From NCBI GenBank assembly GCA_944321465.1, contig CALULL010000012.1, forward strand, positions 1 to 64,000: 64,000 nt of DNA, given 5' to 3'. The position numbers were made by a program, and so were the translations under genes. Below, piece after piece: positions 24,730 to 33,361 of this stretch. The notes beneath the pieces are model-generated. The model saw nothing but the letters and a program-made list of their open reading frames with translations. It did not search any database and was not told where the DNA came from. The stretch's first letter is position 1; each line of letters opens with the position of its first letter. This stretch comes from an uncultured Bacteroides sp. Its GTDB lineage: Bacteria > Bacteroidota > Bacteroidia > Bacteroidales > Bacteroidaceae.

Positions 24730-25101
24730 ATGCAATACGATTGTAAGAAGCAACTGCGCAGTTTCGGCTATGCTTGGAAGGGCATCAGGGACTGTGTGGG
24801 CAAGGAGCAGAACTTGAATTTCCACCTTGTCGTCTCTGTGCTGGTGGTGGTGGCCGGTCTGGCCCTGGATATCAGACCGCTGGAGTGGGTTGCTGTGCTG
24901 TTGTGTATGGGGCTTGTAATAGGTGCTGAGCTGTTTAACACGGCCATAGAGCGGCTGGTCGATCTCGTGTCGCCCCAATGGCACCCCGTGGCAGGGCGTG
25001 TGAAGGACATTGCTGCCGGTGCCGTGCTGGTCTGTGCGGTGGTGTCGGTGGCTGTGGGGCTGATTGTCTTCGTCCCCTATCTCACTCGCTTGTGTCTGTA
25101 G
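24730..25101 (+). CDS. dgkA: Diacylglycerol/undecaprenol kinase family protein
   Basis: The 123-residue inner-membrane enzyme phosphorylates a lipid alcohol, diacylglycerol or undecaprenol, with ATP. It has an N-terminal amphipathic segment (QLRSFGYAWKGIRDCVGKEQNLNFHL), then three transmembrane helices (about residues 33-50, 55-72, 95-117). GAELFNTAIERLVDLVS holds the Mg-binding Glu and the E-x(3-8)-NTAIE signature. ATG 24730 is chosen for normal family length. Its last 25 bp overlap the oppositely oriented MFS gene. Confidence 0.93.
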   Translation: MQYDCKKQLRSFGYAWKGIRDCVGKEQNLNFHLVVSVLVVVAGLALDIRPLEWVAVLLCMGLVIGAELFNTAIERLVDLVSPQWHPVAGRVKDIAAGAVLVCAVVSVAVGLIVFVPYLTRLCL

Positions 25102-26057
25102 TAGGGGACAATGCCGAGAACGAACGCCAGCAGCGATGCCGAGACGGCCAGGCCCACGGTGGTGAGTAGCGAGTATGCTCCTTCCCCCGTCTGCCACACA
25201 GTTCCCATACCTGCTATCATGCCAAGATCGGTGGCGAGGTAGAGAGTAACGTTCGCCGTGCATCGCTGGCAGTGATGCGAAAGCCGCACAAACATCTTTA
25301 CCAATGTAGGCGATGCCGCAATGGGAAGCAGCAACAGCAGGAGGTAGGGTAGGTCGGTACAACCGAATGCCAGTGGCAGTAGGGCAGCGACGATGCCTCC
25401 GGCGTAGGCAAACAAAGCTATGTCGACTGCGGGCAACCATGCTCTCGGCAGAAAGAAGCGGTCGAGACCGAAGCGCGGCACCTCGATGGGGGCATGGAAT
25501 GTCACTTGTACCCGCCACATCAGCATCCATCCGGCAAGAATGATGAGCGCCGAGAGTTGCAGCAACCTGTATAGCCCCCACGCTTCCATGATAAAGTAAT
25601 TAGCGAGAATGCCCGTTACGATGCCCGTGCGGGTGACAATGGCGTAGGTTATGTTGCCGTCCGTCCGTCGCCGAGACTCGGTAACGTCGATGCTGAGCGT
25701 CAGGGAAGAGGAGACGGCAGTCATGAAACAACCCCCTTGTAGCAGAATGAGAGCGACGTGGATAAGGCTGTCGGATAGATAAGCCAGGCCCAGCGTTGTG
25801 CCAGCTATTCCGGCAAGGGCATAGAGCAGGACGTTGCGCCGTCTGAAGGCATCAACCAGATAGCCTTGGAACGGCCCTGCAAGCAACATGCCGATGGTAA
25901 ATAGCAGGTAGGTACTGGACAATGCATGCGCGCCTGAGTAGGGAAGGCTGGGCAGAGTCGCATAGACGGAGAAGTACAGCAGGAAACCAGTAAGGTTGGT
26001 CTGCCTGAACCCGGGCAAGGACAGGCGTGGCTTTGTCTCAATATTGTTCTTTTTCAT
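25077..26057 (-). CDS. MFS-type transporter, short
   Basis: The 326-residue protein is almost entirely hydrophobic, with about ten predicted membrane helices and short loops. [19 protein letters not shown] (about residues 64-82) resembles the conserved loop between helices 2 and 3 of the major facilitator superfamily. At 326 residues it is shorter than the usual ~400 and may lack a helix pair. Substrate is unknown. Its ATG overlaps the panB 3' end by 20 bp, so the two are translationally coupled; a pantothenate-pathway link is possible but unproven. The 3' end overlaps dgkA by 25 bp tail to tail. Confidence 0.65.
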   Translation of the reverse strand: MKKNNIETKPRLSLPGFRQTNLTGFLLYFSVYATLPSLPYSGAHALSSTYLLFTIGMLLAGPFQGYLVDAFRRRNVLLYALAGIAGTTLGLAYLSDSLIHVALILLQGGCFMTAVSSSLTLSIDVTESRRRTDGNITYAIVTRTGIVTGILANYFIMEAWGLYRLLQLSALIILAGWMLMWRVQVTFHAPIEVPRFGLDRFFLPRAWLPAVDIALFAYAGGIVAALLPLAFGCTDLPYLLLLLLPIAASPTLVKMFVRLSHHCQRCTANVTLYLATDLGMIAGMGTVWQTGEGAYSLLTTVGLAVSASLLAFVLGIVPYYRHKRVR

Positions 26058-26859
26058 TGGGAAAGTCTAAGTTCTTGACATCAGACACGTAGCGGCTGAT
26101 GGCATCGGTCATAACGGTGTGGAGGTCGGCATAGCGGCGAAGGAAGCGGGGACGAAATCCGTTGTTCATGCCCAGCATGTCCTGTATCACCAGCACTTGC
26201 CCGTCTACTTCGCCGCCTGCCCCGATGCCTATGACGGGGATTGTCAGTTCGTGAGACACGCGAGCAGCCAGCCGTGCGGGTATTTTTTCAAGTACCAGGC
26301 CAAAGCAACCTGCGTTTTCAAGCAGATGTGCGTCGCGCACCAGTTTCTCTGCTTCCGCCTCGTCTTTGGCGCGTACTGTGTAGGTACCGTATTTGTTTAT
26401 GCTCTGTGGCATTAATCCCAAGTGTCCCATGACGGGTATTCCTGCGCTGATAATTCGCTTTACGGTGTCGATTACTTCCTCGCCCCCTTCCAACTTTAGG
26501 GCATCTGCGTGGCTTTCTTTCATAATGCGGATGGCCGAGGCCAATCCCTCCAGTTCGTTGCCTTGGTAGGAGCCGAAGGGCATGTCTACCACGACCATGG
26601 CACGTTTGGTGGCACGTACTACGCTCTTTCCGTGGTAGATCATCTGGTCCAAGGTTATGGGCAGTGTCGTGACGTTTCCGGCCATGACGTTCGAGGCCGA
26701 GTCGCCCACCAGGATAACGTCTATGCCTGCCCCGTCTACAATTTGTGCCATAGTGTAGTCATAGGCTGTCAGCATGGAGATTTTTTCGCCTCGTTGTTTC
26801 ATCTCTATAAGGCGGTGTGTCGTGACTTTTCGTGTGTCGTCCGATATATATCCACTCAT
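26038..26859 (-). CDS. panB: 3-methyl-2-oxobutanoate hydroxymethyltransferase
   Basis: The 273-residue TIM-barrel enzyme adds a hydroxymethyl group from methylene-tetrahydrofolate to alpha-ketoisovalerate, the first committed step to pantothenate and CoA. Visible blocks are [27 protein letters not shown] (metal-binding Asp), [10 protein letters not shown] (second Asp), LKLEGGEE (Glu), [11 protein letters not shown] and [22 protein letters not shown]. Length and order are standard. No panC or panD lies nearby. It is followed immediately by the MFS gene with a 20-bp overlap. Confidence 0.97.
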   Translation of the reverse strand: MSGYISDDTRKVTTHRLIEMKQRGEKISMLTAYDYTMAQIVDGAGIDVILVGDSASNVMAGNVTTLPITLDQMIYHGKSVVRATKRAMVVVDMPFGSYQGNELEGLASAIRIMKESHADALKLEGGEEVIDTVKRIISAGIPVMGHLGLMPQSINKYGTYTVRAKDEAEAEKLVRDAHLLENAGCFGLVLEKIPARLAARVSHELTIPVIGIGAGGEVDGQVLVIQDMLGMNNGFRPRFLRRYADLHTVMTDAISRYVSDVKNLDFPNEKEQY

Positions 26860-26956
26860 GTTTCTCTGTAATATTTTATATTGGTTCGGATTTTTTTGTT
26901 ACGTCTGTTTGTGGCAGGAGGGACGTAGCCTGGTGTCTGTGCCGCGCTCTTTCGGG

Positions 26957-27649
26957 TTAAGTCGTATGCTTGTGGCCGAGTGCTTGCCGGTGTGTTCCGA
27001 GCAGTGCGTTGTGGTCGAAGCCGAGGAAGTTGTCCAGTACGAGTTGGCAGAAGGGTGCAATGGACTCGCGGCTGTTGGTGGTAGCCAGGCCTATTACGCT
27101 TGCTCCTGAGTCGACTGCGGCACGAAGGCCGTTGAACGAGTCCTCGAAGATGCAAGTTTCTTGAGGTGTCGCCCCGAGCGTATGCATTCCCAGCAGAAAG
27201 CAGTCGGGGGCTGGCTTGGAGCGTGTAAACAACTCTGCCGTGAGGATGCGGTCGAACATGCTTTCTATTTCGGGCCGTTTCCGAAAAACGGCTGCCATCT
27301 TTTTGCTGCTTGAACTTGTTACGACGGCTGTCTGTATGCTGTGGCGGCGCAGGTCTGAGGCAAACTCTTGTAGTCCGGGCACGTAGTCATATTCCATCTG
27401 TTGCTCGAAGTCGTCCAAGGCGGCGGTAATGGCCTTTTGGTCCTGTGGGCGGTTCTTGAAAAACCTGTGGTAGATGTCGGTGAGTGTGGTTCCCTTGATT
27501 TGGATTTCCAGTTCGTCTGTCTGCAAGTAGTCGATGCCTACCTGATGCCAGAAAGAGCTGTACTGAGCTTCGGTATCCACCACAACCCCATCAAAATCAA
27601 ACAGTACTGTCGTGACGGCAGGAGGTGTTTGCTTGTTTCTTGTATCCAT
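26957..27649 (-). CDS. HAD-family hydrolase, beta-phosphoglucomutase-like subfamily
   Basis: The 230-residue cytosolic enzyme has all four HAD motifs: DFDGVVVDTE (nucleophile and acid Asp, about residues 16-25), VVTSSSSKK (motif II), a Lys in SKPAPDCFLLG (motif III) and CIFEDSFNGLRAA (motif IV). An alpha-helical cap lies between motifs I and II, as in PGMB/phosphatase members. It likely dephosphorylates a sugar phosphate or moves a phosphoryl group; substrate is unknown. ATG 27649 (MDTRNKQ) is chosen; an upstream in-frame ATG at 27760 would add a low-complexity tail. Confidence 0.85.
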   Translation of the reverse strand: MDTRNKQTPPAVTTVLFDFDGVVVDTEAQYSSFWHQVGIDYLQTDELEIQIKGTTLTDIYHRFFKNRPQDQKAITAALDDFEQQMEYDYVPGLQEFASDLRRHSIQTAVVTSSSSKKMAAVFRKRPEIESMFDRILTAELFTRSKPAPDCFLLGMHTLGATPQETCIFEDSFNGLRAAVDSGASVIGLATTNSRESIAPFCQLVLDNFLGFDHNALLGTHRQALGHKHTT

Positions 27650-27828
27650 TTCCTTGTAGTTTTGTCCCGTCGTAGCCCTGTCCCGTGTCGGGAAGCTGTT
27701 TGCAGCAGTAGGGGAAGGGCTGTTCTTTCCGAGGGGGCTGCAAAGGTGTGAATAATCCATGATTTAAGCAAGTCATTCACGCCCTTTGTTGCGGTAGGTG
27801 GAGTGAAGTGGGTACAATCCTTCCCCGT

Positions 27829-30144
27829 TCACTCAATGAACCGGTAGTTGAACAGTTGCCATCCGATGCTAAGTCCCACGTTCCATTCACGTTTGGGAGA
27901 GCTATAGTGGTTCAGGTAGGCGGATATGGCACCGAAGGGCAGGCGGCATACGACAGAGACTTCCGCCAGGTACTGAAAGTCGGAGAACGACTTGCCGTAA
28001 TAGGCTTGGTTCTGTGCATTCCTTTTTATGGGGAATATCGGCAGGAAGCCGTACAGCTCCGTTCTCACCTGGAACATGTCGTTTATCTTATAGATGGGTT
28101 TGATGCCTGCTGCCACATACTGGTTGGCACGGAACGCCTCGTTGTACATCAACTTGCTGTGGGGGGTGGGCGAGAAGTCTCCTGCCTGCATCATGGTCGC
28201 TGTGTAGTTCTGTGAGAAGTTCTTGGACGAATAGAAGGCTTGTGCCAGCCATCCCAGCGTGAAGTGTTCGCGCAGCGGGTGGTATTTTTCTTTCATATAG
28301 GATATCTGGAGCCACGAGATGTCTTTCTTATACTCTGTGGTGTTGTTGTTCTCTTTGCCTGGCCGGTAGAACTCCTTTCCTGTGAATACTTGGGCTATGA
28401 GGCGTTCTGCATATCCTCTGGTGGCATATTGCTTGGAGTCGAGCGTACTGCCATACAGGCCTATGCCTCCGCCGATGAGGTTGTAGGTGCTTTTGTCGGA
28501 ACGGTCATTGTCAAAGTCGATGGCGTTGGTCTGAAAGTAGTGGTCCACCAGGTTGCCGTATCCGAAACTGAAGTCCGCCCTTCGGTTCGTCAGGAAGGGT
28601 AGCGAGACGATGAACTTGGCAAACCGTTCGGTCTTGGAGTTGAACGAGGGCTTGTCGTTTTTGGAGAAGAGCTTGTCCTTCTTGAAGTAGTCGAAGGTGC
28701 TGAAGGAGGTTATCAGTCTGTACGAAGTAGGTATGCGCGTGGGCAGGTCGAGCCGTCCCATGAGCTGTATATTGGTGTAGATTTTGCCCACTTGGCCGTC
28801 AACAAGCACTTCCTTGGAGTAGTAGTTCAGGTCCTGGTAGCCGATGCCCAAGTAGATTTGGTTCGAACTTGAGGTGGAGACGCTTCCTCCCAGGCGTATG
28901 GACAGATTGTCCTCCATCTTCACTTTCAGGTGGAGGGTGTAGAGGCTGTCTTGCGGGTTGTATGTCGCATGGGGTATAATCTCCGAGATGATGTTGTCGG
29001 CCAACAGCCTGAAGTAGGCACGCTTCAGCTCTTCGTAGGTGAAGGTTTCGTTGTCGTCCCCGTGGAACTCCTTTTTTATATAGTTCTGCTGTTGTTCGTC
29101 GGCCCCGTCAATGAGGATGGTGCGGAAGCGGAACTCGGGCAGCGACTGCTTGAACCGCAGTCGGCGCAGCTGTACGCTGTCGGCATCGACTCTGCGGTAT
29201 ATCCGGCCCTTTATCGAGTCCATGATGCCGATGGTGCGGTTGTATCCTATTTGTTGCAGTTCGTTCAGGCGGTCGAAGTCCAAGAGGTTCACGTCGTTGT
29301 ACTTGAAGGTCATCACAAAGCCCTCAGATTCGGGAAGCGTGTAGTCCGTTTTCTGCATGACCATGTTTTCTATTTGGCTCATCAGGTCGTTTTCCTGCGG
29401 TTTCTTGGGGTTGCCTGCCACGACGCTGCCTATGATGATGTCCGGGTGGAAGTCTTCTCGCATGATGTCGGTGGGGAAGTTGTTGTAGATGCCTCCGTCG
29501 TAGGCCAGCGTGCTGTCTATCTCTATGGGCTTGAACACGAAGGGGAAACTCATCGAGGCACGCACGGCATCGCCCAAGTCGCCCGAACGCATGATGAGCG
29601 GTTTCTTGTTGTAGACATCAGAGGCTACACAACGGAAGGGGACGAACAATTGGTCGAAGTCGCCGTTGCTGCGGGCCGTTGCCTGGGCAAACAGCTCCAC
29701 GAAGATTATGTTCATCTGCACGGGGTTCACGATGTTGGCGGGCAACAGTTGGGGCTTCTTGACTTTTAGCGAGTCCTTGAAGTTGAAGCGCAGGCTGATG
29801 AAGTCGGGGGTGAGCCGGTCTCTCTTGAAGTAATATTGATGCTCCGGTTCTATCTCTCCTGTGTACCACCGCTTGAAGTCGGGGGAACGCAGCAGTGCCT
29901 CCATTTCGTCGGGAGAATAGCCCATAGCGTACAAGGCACCTATGATGGCCCCGATGGATGTTCCTGCGATGTAGTCTATCGGGATGTTGTTTTCCTCCAA
30001 GGCTCTGATTACGCCGATGTGGGTCATGCCTTTGGCTCCGCCGCCGCTCAAGACCAGACCGACCGTCTGGGCGCACGACGGGGACAGAAACCCCAAAAGC
30101 AACAGCAAGCACGCAAGGTTTTTCCCTATCCGTTCAAGTATCAT
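27829..30144 (-). CDS. Patatin-like phospholipase fused to an outer-membrane barrel (type Vd-like)
   Basis: The 771-residue protein has a signal peptide (residues 1-25), then a patatin domain: SGGGAKGMTHIG (about 33-44, oxyanion hole), GTSIGAIIG (about 60-68, nucleophile Ser) and AYDGGIYNNFP (about 213-223, catalytic Asp). Residues about 335-420 look like a POTRA domain (FRFRTILIDGADEQQQNYIKKE). The last ~330 residues are alternating aromatic beta-strands ending in ...WQLFNYRFIE, typical of an Omp85-like barrel. The order patatin-POTRA-barrel is that of type Vd autotransporters such as PlpD. It probably hydrolyses phospholipid at or outside the outer membrane. It is monocistronic with its own promoter. 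Confidence 0.88.
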   Translation of the reverse strand: MILERIGKNLACLLLLLGFLSPSCAQTVGLVLSGGGAKGMTHIGVIRALEENNIPIDYIAGTSIGAIIGALYAMGYSPDEMEALLRSPDFKRWYTGEIEPEHQYYFKRDRLTPDFISLRFNFKDSLKVKKPQLLPANIVNPVQMNIIFVELFAQATARSNGDFDQLFVPFRCVASDVYNKKPLIMRSGDLGDAVRASMSFPFVFKPIEIDSTLAYDGGIYNNFPTDIMREDFHPDIIIGSVVAGNPKKPQENDLMSQIENMVMQKTDYTLPESEGFVMTFKYNDVNLLDFDRLNELQQIGYNRTIGIMDSIKGRIYRRVDADSVQLRRLRFKQSLPEFRFRTILIDGADEQQQNYIKKEFHGDDNETFTYEELKRAYFRLLADNIISEIIPHATYNPQDSLYTLHLKVKMEDNLSIRLGGSVSTSSSNQIYLGIGYQDLNYYSKEVLVDGQVGKIYTNIQLMGRLDLPTRIPTSYRLITSFSTFDYFKKDKLFSKNDKPSFNSKTERFAKFIVSLPFLTNRRADFSFGYGNLVDHYFQTNAIDFDNDRSDKSTYNLIGGGIGLYGSTLDSKQYATRGYAERLIAQVFTGKEFYRPGKENNNTTEYKKDISWLQISYMKEKYHPLREHFTLGWLAQAFYSSKNFSQNYTATMMQAGDFSPTPHSKLMYNEAFRANQYVAAGIKPIYKINDMFQVRTELYGFLPIFPIKRNAQNQAYYGKSFSDFQYLAEVSVVCRLPFGAISAYLNHYSSPKREWNVGLSIGWQLFNYRFIE

Positions 30145-30167
30145 AGGCCAATGTTCAAATCAGGTTT

Positions 30168-30175
30168 CAAATATA
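30168..30175 (-). promoter_or_regulatory. -7 element for the patatin-barrel gene
   Basis: The complement of 30168-30175 is TATATTTG, matching TAnnTTTG, 24 bp upstream of the start codon. Confidence 0.6.
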
Positions 30176-30336
30176 GGCATTAGTTTCGGAACAGCAGTGT
30201 TCTCTATTCCCAAAAGACGAGAGCCTTTGTCCTTTTGCGTCTTAAATCTTGTTATTTGTCCCCGGCTTGTCTGTCCTTTGAGGCGGCGAAGGCAAAAAAC
30301 GCCGGACTGCCACGCACAGGTAGCCGCATTTTCATT

Positions 30337-30344
30337 ACTTTTGC
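30337..30344 (+). promoter_or_regulatory. -7 element for the S41 protease gene
   Basis: TACTTTTG at 30337-30344 matches the -7 consensus and lies 26 bp upstream of the protease start. The two promoters in this divergent gap are about 160 bp apart. Confidence 0.6.
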
Positions 30345-30369
30345 CCCGCTAACTTAAATAATACCGAAT

Positions 30370-31728
30370 ATGCGCAACAGCTTTACCGGATACGTGCTGT
30401 CTCTTTTCGGCCTATTGTCGGCATTGTTGCTGGGGTTGGGCTCCTGCGGCGTGGACCGTTGGCCCGAATACTATCCCCGGACGGGGCGCGACCTGTGGAT
30501 TGACAGCGTGATGCGCGAGGATTACTTGTGGTACGAGGAAATTCCCTCCTCCGAGAGCCTGAATTATTTTCAGGAGCCAGAGCAGTTCCTCAGTTCTTTG
30601 CTGTCGGCTTCGGACCATTATTCCTCTGTCGACACAATTTATGCTTCTTTGCCTCCGGCCTACGGCTTCGACTATTCGTTGTACGCCACGGAGGAAGACA
30701 CTGTTTACAATGCGTTGGTGACTTATGTCATTCCCGGTTCGCCTGCCGAGGAGGCCGGGTTGCGGCGGGGCGACTGGATTATGCAGGTCGACACCATTCG
30801 GCTCATGCGGGACAACAGCGAGGAACTGCTCTCGGCCGGAGGACCGCGTCGGCTGCTGTTGGGCCGTTACGTGTCCTTGGGCGAGGACGAGTATGGTGAG
30901 GCCATTGGGGGTGTCGTGGCCGACCGCGAGGTCGACCTGCCCTCGGCCCGTGGCGTGACCGATGTCGTGGTGCCTTGCCACAGCGTGTTCTCGCAGGACG
31001 GATACACCATAGGTTACCTCGTCTACAACAGCTTCTCGGCCGATGCCGACGAACAGTTGCGGCAGCTTTTCCGGGACTTTGCCAACCAAGGTGTGGGAGA
31101 CCTCGTGCTCGACCTGCGCTACAACGAGGGAGGCACGTCCGGCAGCCTGCAACTGCTGGCTTCCTTGCTGGCACCTTCCGATGCTCAGGGGCGTGTGCTG
31201 GCCAGCCTGCAATACAACCGGAAAAAGGCCGACCGCAATCGTGACATCCTTCTGGATACACAGAACACGGGCGGGGGAGTCAACCTGGGACTGTCGACGC
31301 TGTACGTTTTGACGAGCGAGGCCACGGCGGCTGCTTCCGAGATGCTTGTCAACGGCCTGCGTCCCTACATGGAGGTGGTCGTGATAGGCGAGACGACGGC
31401 GGGTGACGTGGTGGCCACTGCCGATTACACCAATCCTCGATATCCGTGGGTGCTGCGCCCGGCTGTCTGCTACGTCTACAATGCCGAGGGGCAGGCCGAC
31501 TATGCCAGCGGCATCCGTCCCGATTACTCCGTCGGGCAGTTTGACAATCTGGCCGATGTCTTGCCGCTGGGCGATCCTGGAGAAGCTTTGCTGAAGGCGG
31601 CCATTGAGTATGTTCTGGGACAAGCCCCCGTGCGGCAGGCCGTAAGTCCTGTGTCCCGGACTTTTGCCGGGGAGAAGAAGCTGCGGCGCAATTTCCGCAA
31701 AGGGCTGATTGTACCCGCCAATCCATAG
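30370..31728 (+). CDS. S41-family periplasmic/outer-membrane lipoprotein protease
   Basis: The 452-residue protein has a lipoprotein signal (LLGLGSC, Cys about residue 26). An N-terminal helical domain is followed by a PDZ segment (VIPGSPAEEAGLRRGDWIMQVD, about residues 120-141). The C-terminal-processing-protease catalytic domain has DLVLDLRYNEGGTSGS, YVLTSEATAAASEMLVNGLR (nucleophile Ser in AASEM) and GETTAGDVV. It resembles tail-specific proteases that cut proteins in the cell envelope. Target is unknown. A SpoU methyltransferase gene begins 7 bp after its stop, so they share a transcript. Confidence 0.9.
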   Translation: MRNSFTGYVLSLFGLLSALLLGLGSCGVDRWPEYYPRTGRDLWIDSVMREDYLWYEEIPSSESLNYFQEPEQFLSSLLSASDHYSSVDTIYASLPPAYGFDYSLYATEEDTVYNALVTYVIPGSPAEEAGLRRGDWIMQVDTIRLMRDNSEELLSAGGPRRLLLGRYVSLGEDEYGEAIGGVVADREVDLPSARGVTDVVVPCHSVFSQDGYTIGYLVYNSFSADADEQLRQLFRDFANQGVGDLVLDLRYNEGGTSGSLQLLASLLAPSDAQGRVLASLQYNRKKADRNRDILLDTQNTGGGVNLGLSTLYVLTSEATAAASEMLVNGLRPYMEVVVIGETTAGDVVATADYTNPRYPWVLRPAVCYVYNAEGQADYASGIRPDYSVGQFDNLADVLPLGDPGEALLKAAIEYVLGQAPVRQAVSPVSRTFAGEKKLRRNFRKGLIVPANP

Positions 31729-31735
31729 ACCCACC

Positions 31736-32536
31736 ATGCCAGTCATCGAAATCTCTTCCCTCAGCCAGCCGGGACTTGAAATGTTCGGCACCCTCACCGA
31801 GGCTCAGTTGCGCAATCGTCTGGAACCGGAAAAAGGCATTTTCATAGCCGAGAGTCCCAAGGTTATCCGAGTGGCTCTCGATGCGGGCTGCGAGCCTCTG
31901 GCTCTCCTGTGCGAGCAGAAACATATAACGGGCGACGCGGCCGATATTGTGGCCCGGTGCGCACACGTGCCGGTCTACACCGGGCCACGCCAGCTTTTGT
32001 CCAGCCTGACGGGCTATGTGCTGACGCGGGGCGTGCTTTGTGCCATGCGGCGTCCGGCGGCGGTGAAAGCCGGGGACGTATGCCGCGAGGCCCGGCGCGT
32101 GGTCGTCATTCATGGCGTGACCGACACGACGAACATCGGGGCCATATTCCGCTCGGCCGCCGCCCTGGGTATCGACGCCGTGCTGCTTACCCCCGACTCG
32201 TGCGACCCCCTCAACCGCCGTGCGGTGCGTGTGTCTATGGGTTCGGTGTTTCTTGTTCCTTGGGCGTGGCTCGACTTTCCGCTGGCGGGGCTTCGACGTT
32301 TGGGGTTTGCGGTTGCGGCAATGGCCCTGACGGAAAACTCAGTCCCTCTTGACGCTCCCCTTCTGAAACGCGTTCCCCGCCTGGCTCTCGTCATGGGGAC
32401 CGAGGGCGACGGGCTTCCCCGTGAGTCTATAGCCGAGGCCGATTACGTGGTGCGCATCCCTATGATGCACGGCGTGGACTCGCTCAACGTGGCTGCGGCT
32501 TCCGCCGTGGCGTTCTGGGAGCTGAGGACGAGGTGA
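31736..32536 (+). CDS. SpoU/TrmH-family RNA 2'-O-methyltransferase
   Basis: The 266-residue SPOUT enzyme transfers a methyl group from AdoMet to a ribose 2'-OH in rRNA or tRNA. The N-terminal ~90 residues are an L30e-like substrate-binding domain (RLEPEKGIFIAESPKVIRVAL). The knotted catalytic domain has VTDTTNIGAIFRSAAALGID (motif 1, Asn and Arg), LALVMGTEGDGLPRE (motif 2) and MHGVDSLNVAAASAVAF (motif 3). ATG 31736 is chosen because it begins 7 bp after the protease stop and gives normal length. RNA target is not evident. Confidence 0.92.
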   Translation: MPVIEISSLSQPGLEMFGTLTEAQLRNRLEPEKGIFIAESPKVIRVALDAGCEPLALLCEQKHITGDAADIVARCAHVPVYTGPRQLLSSLTGYVLTRGVLCAMRRPAAVKAGDVCREARRVVVIHGVTDTTNIGAIFRSAAALGIDAVLLTPDSCDPLNRRAVRVSMGSVFLVPWAWLDFPLAGLRRLGFAVAAMALTENSVPLDAPLLKRVPRLALVMGTEGDGLPRESIAEADYVVRIPMMHGVDSLNVAAASAVAFWELRTR

Positions 32537-32590
32537 TTGGCCTTTCGGCACCTTTGTGCGGGTGGGGGCGTTTCGTTCCTCTCTTATAGG

Positions 32591-32678
32591 CTTTGGGCGG
32601 CATACCTTTGCCTGCGTGCGGGCACTCCTTTGCTTCCGTGCGGGTTTTCCTTTGCTCTTCTGCTGGCTTTCCTTTGTT
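32591..32678. repeat. 22-bp tandem array, copy 6
   Basis: Units end at 32612, 32634, 32656 and 32678, exactly 22 bp apart, each closing with CCTTTG(C/T)(C/T). The skeleton GGCATACCTTTGCC / GGCACTCCTTTGCT matches the other arrays. It lies in the 327-bp gap between the convergent SpoU and hydrogenase genes. Confidence 0.65.
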
Positions 32679-32782
32679 CGGTCGGCGGGCAAGGGGCCGC
32701 GTGTGCTTGCCGGGCAGGAGGCTGCAGTGGGGCGGTCCGTTAGCCTTCCCGGTCGGCCCGTCTGCACTCTTTGTAACAAAGC

Positions 32783-32827
32783 AGCCTGCCCCTCGTCCTC
32801 CTTGGCTGGCGGACGGCGGGGCAGGCT
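32783..32827. terminator. Candidate bidirectional terminator hairpin
   Basis: AGCCTGCCCC (32783-32792) pairs perfectly with GGGGCAGGCT (32818-32827) around a 25-base GC-rich loop. It lies between convergent genes. There is no clear U-run on either strand, so intrinsic termination is not certain. Confidence 0.5.
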
Positions 32828-32863
32828 GTGGCGGGGAGAGCGTGCAGGCAGGCTGCTGCAGCT

Positions 32864-33340
32864 CTATTCGAGTTCTTCTATGATTTTCCTTACGTCCACG
32901 GGTTGCAGGCGGCCATATACTTTGTCGTCTATCATAACGACGGGGGCCAGGCCGCAGGCTCCGACGCAACGCAGGCAGTCGAGCGAGAACTTCCCGTCGG
33001 GGGTTGTCTCGCCTATGTCTATTCCCAGCACACGCTTGAATTCTTCGAGCAGCTTCTCGGCTCCACGCACGTAGCAGGCTGTTCCCATGCAGACGGATAT
33101 GGGGTGCCGTCCCTTGGGGGTCATGGTGAAGAAGGTGTAGAACGTGACTACGCCATAGACCTTCGAGGCCGGAATGCCCAGCTGGCGGGCAATGACGCGT
33201 TGCATTTCTTCGGGCAGGTAGCCTTGCAGGCGTTGTGCCTCGTGCAGGATGTTGATGAGTTCGCCTTGGTCGTTTCCGTGGCGTTGGCAGATGTCCACCA
33301 CCTGCTGTTCCACGTCACACGCGAGTTTTGTATCTGACAT
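32864..33340 (-). CDS. hydC: NADH-linked hydrogenase small subunit (NuoE-like)
   Basis: The 158-residue protein is a thioredoxin-like [2Fe-2S] subunit of the NuoE family. The N-terminal helical part contains HEAQRLQGYLPEEMQRVIA and VYGVVTFYTFF. Cluster ligands are the Cys residues in VCMGTACYVRG and DCLRCVGACGLAP. In trimeric hydrogenases it passes electrons between the FMN subunit and the rest of the complex. It is the last of three genes, 21 bp after hydA on the minus strand, in the order hydB-hydA-hydC. Confidence 0.92.
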   Translation of the reverse strand: MSDTKLACDVEQQVVDICQRHGNDQGELINILHEAQRLQGYLPEEMQRVIARQLGIPASKVYGVVTFYTFFTMTPKGRHPISVCMGTACYVRGAEKLLEEFKRVLGIDIGETTPDGKFSLDCLRCVGACGLAPVVMIDDKVYGRLQPVDVRKIIEELE

Positions 33341-33361
33341 AGTGTTGTTTCGTCTTAAAGG

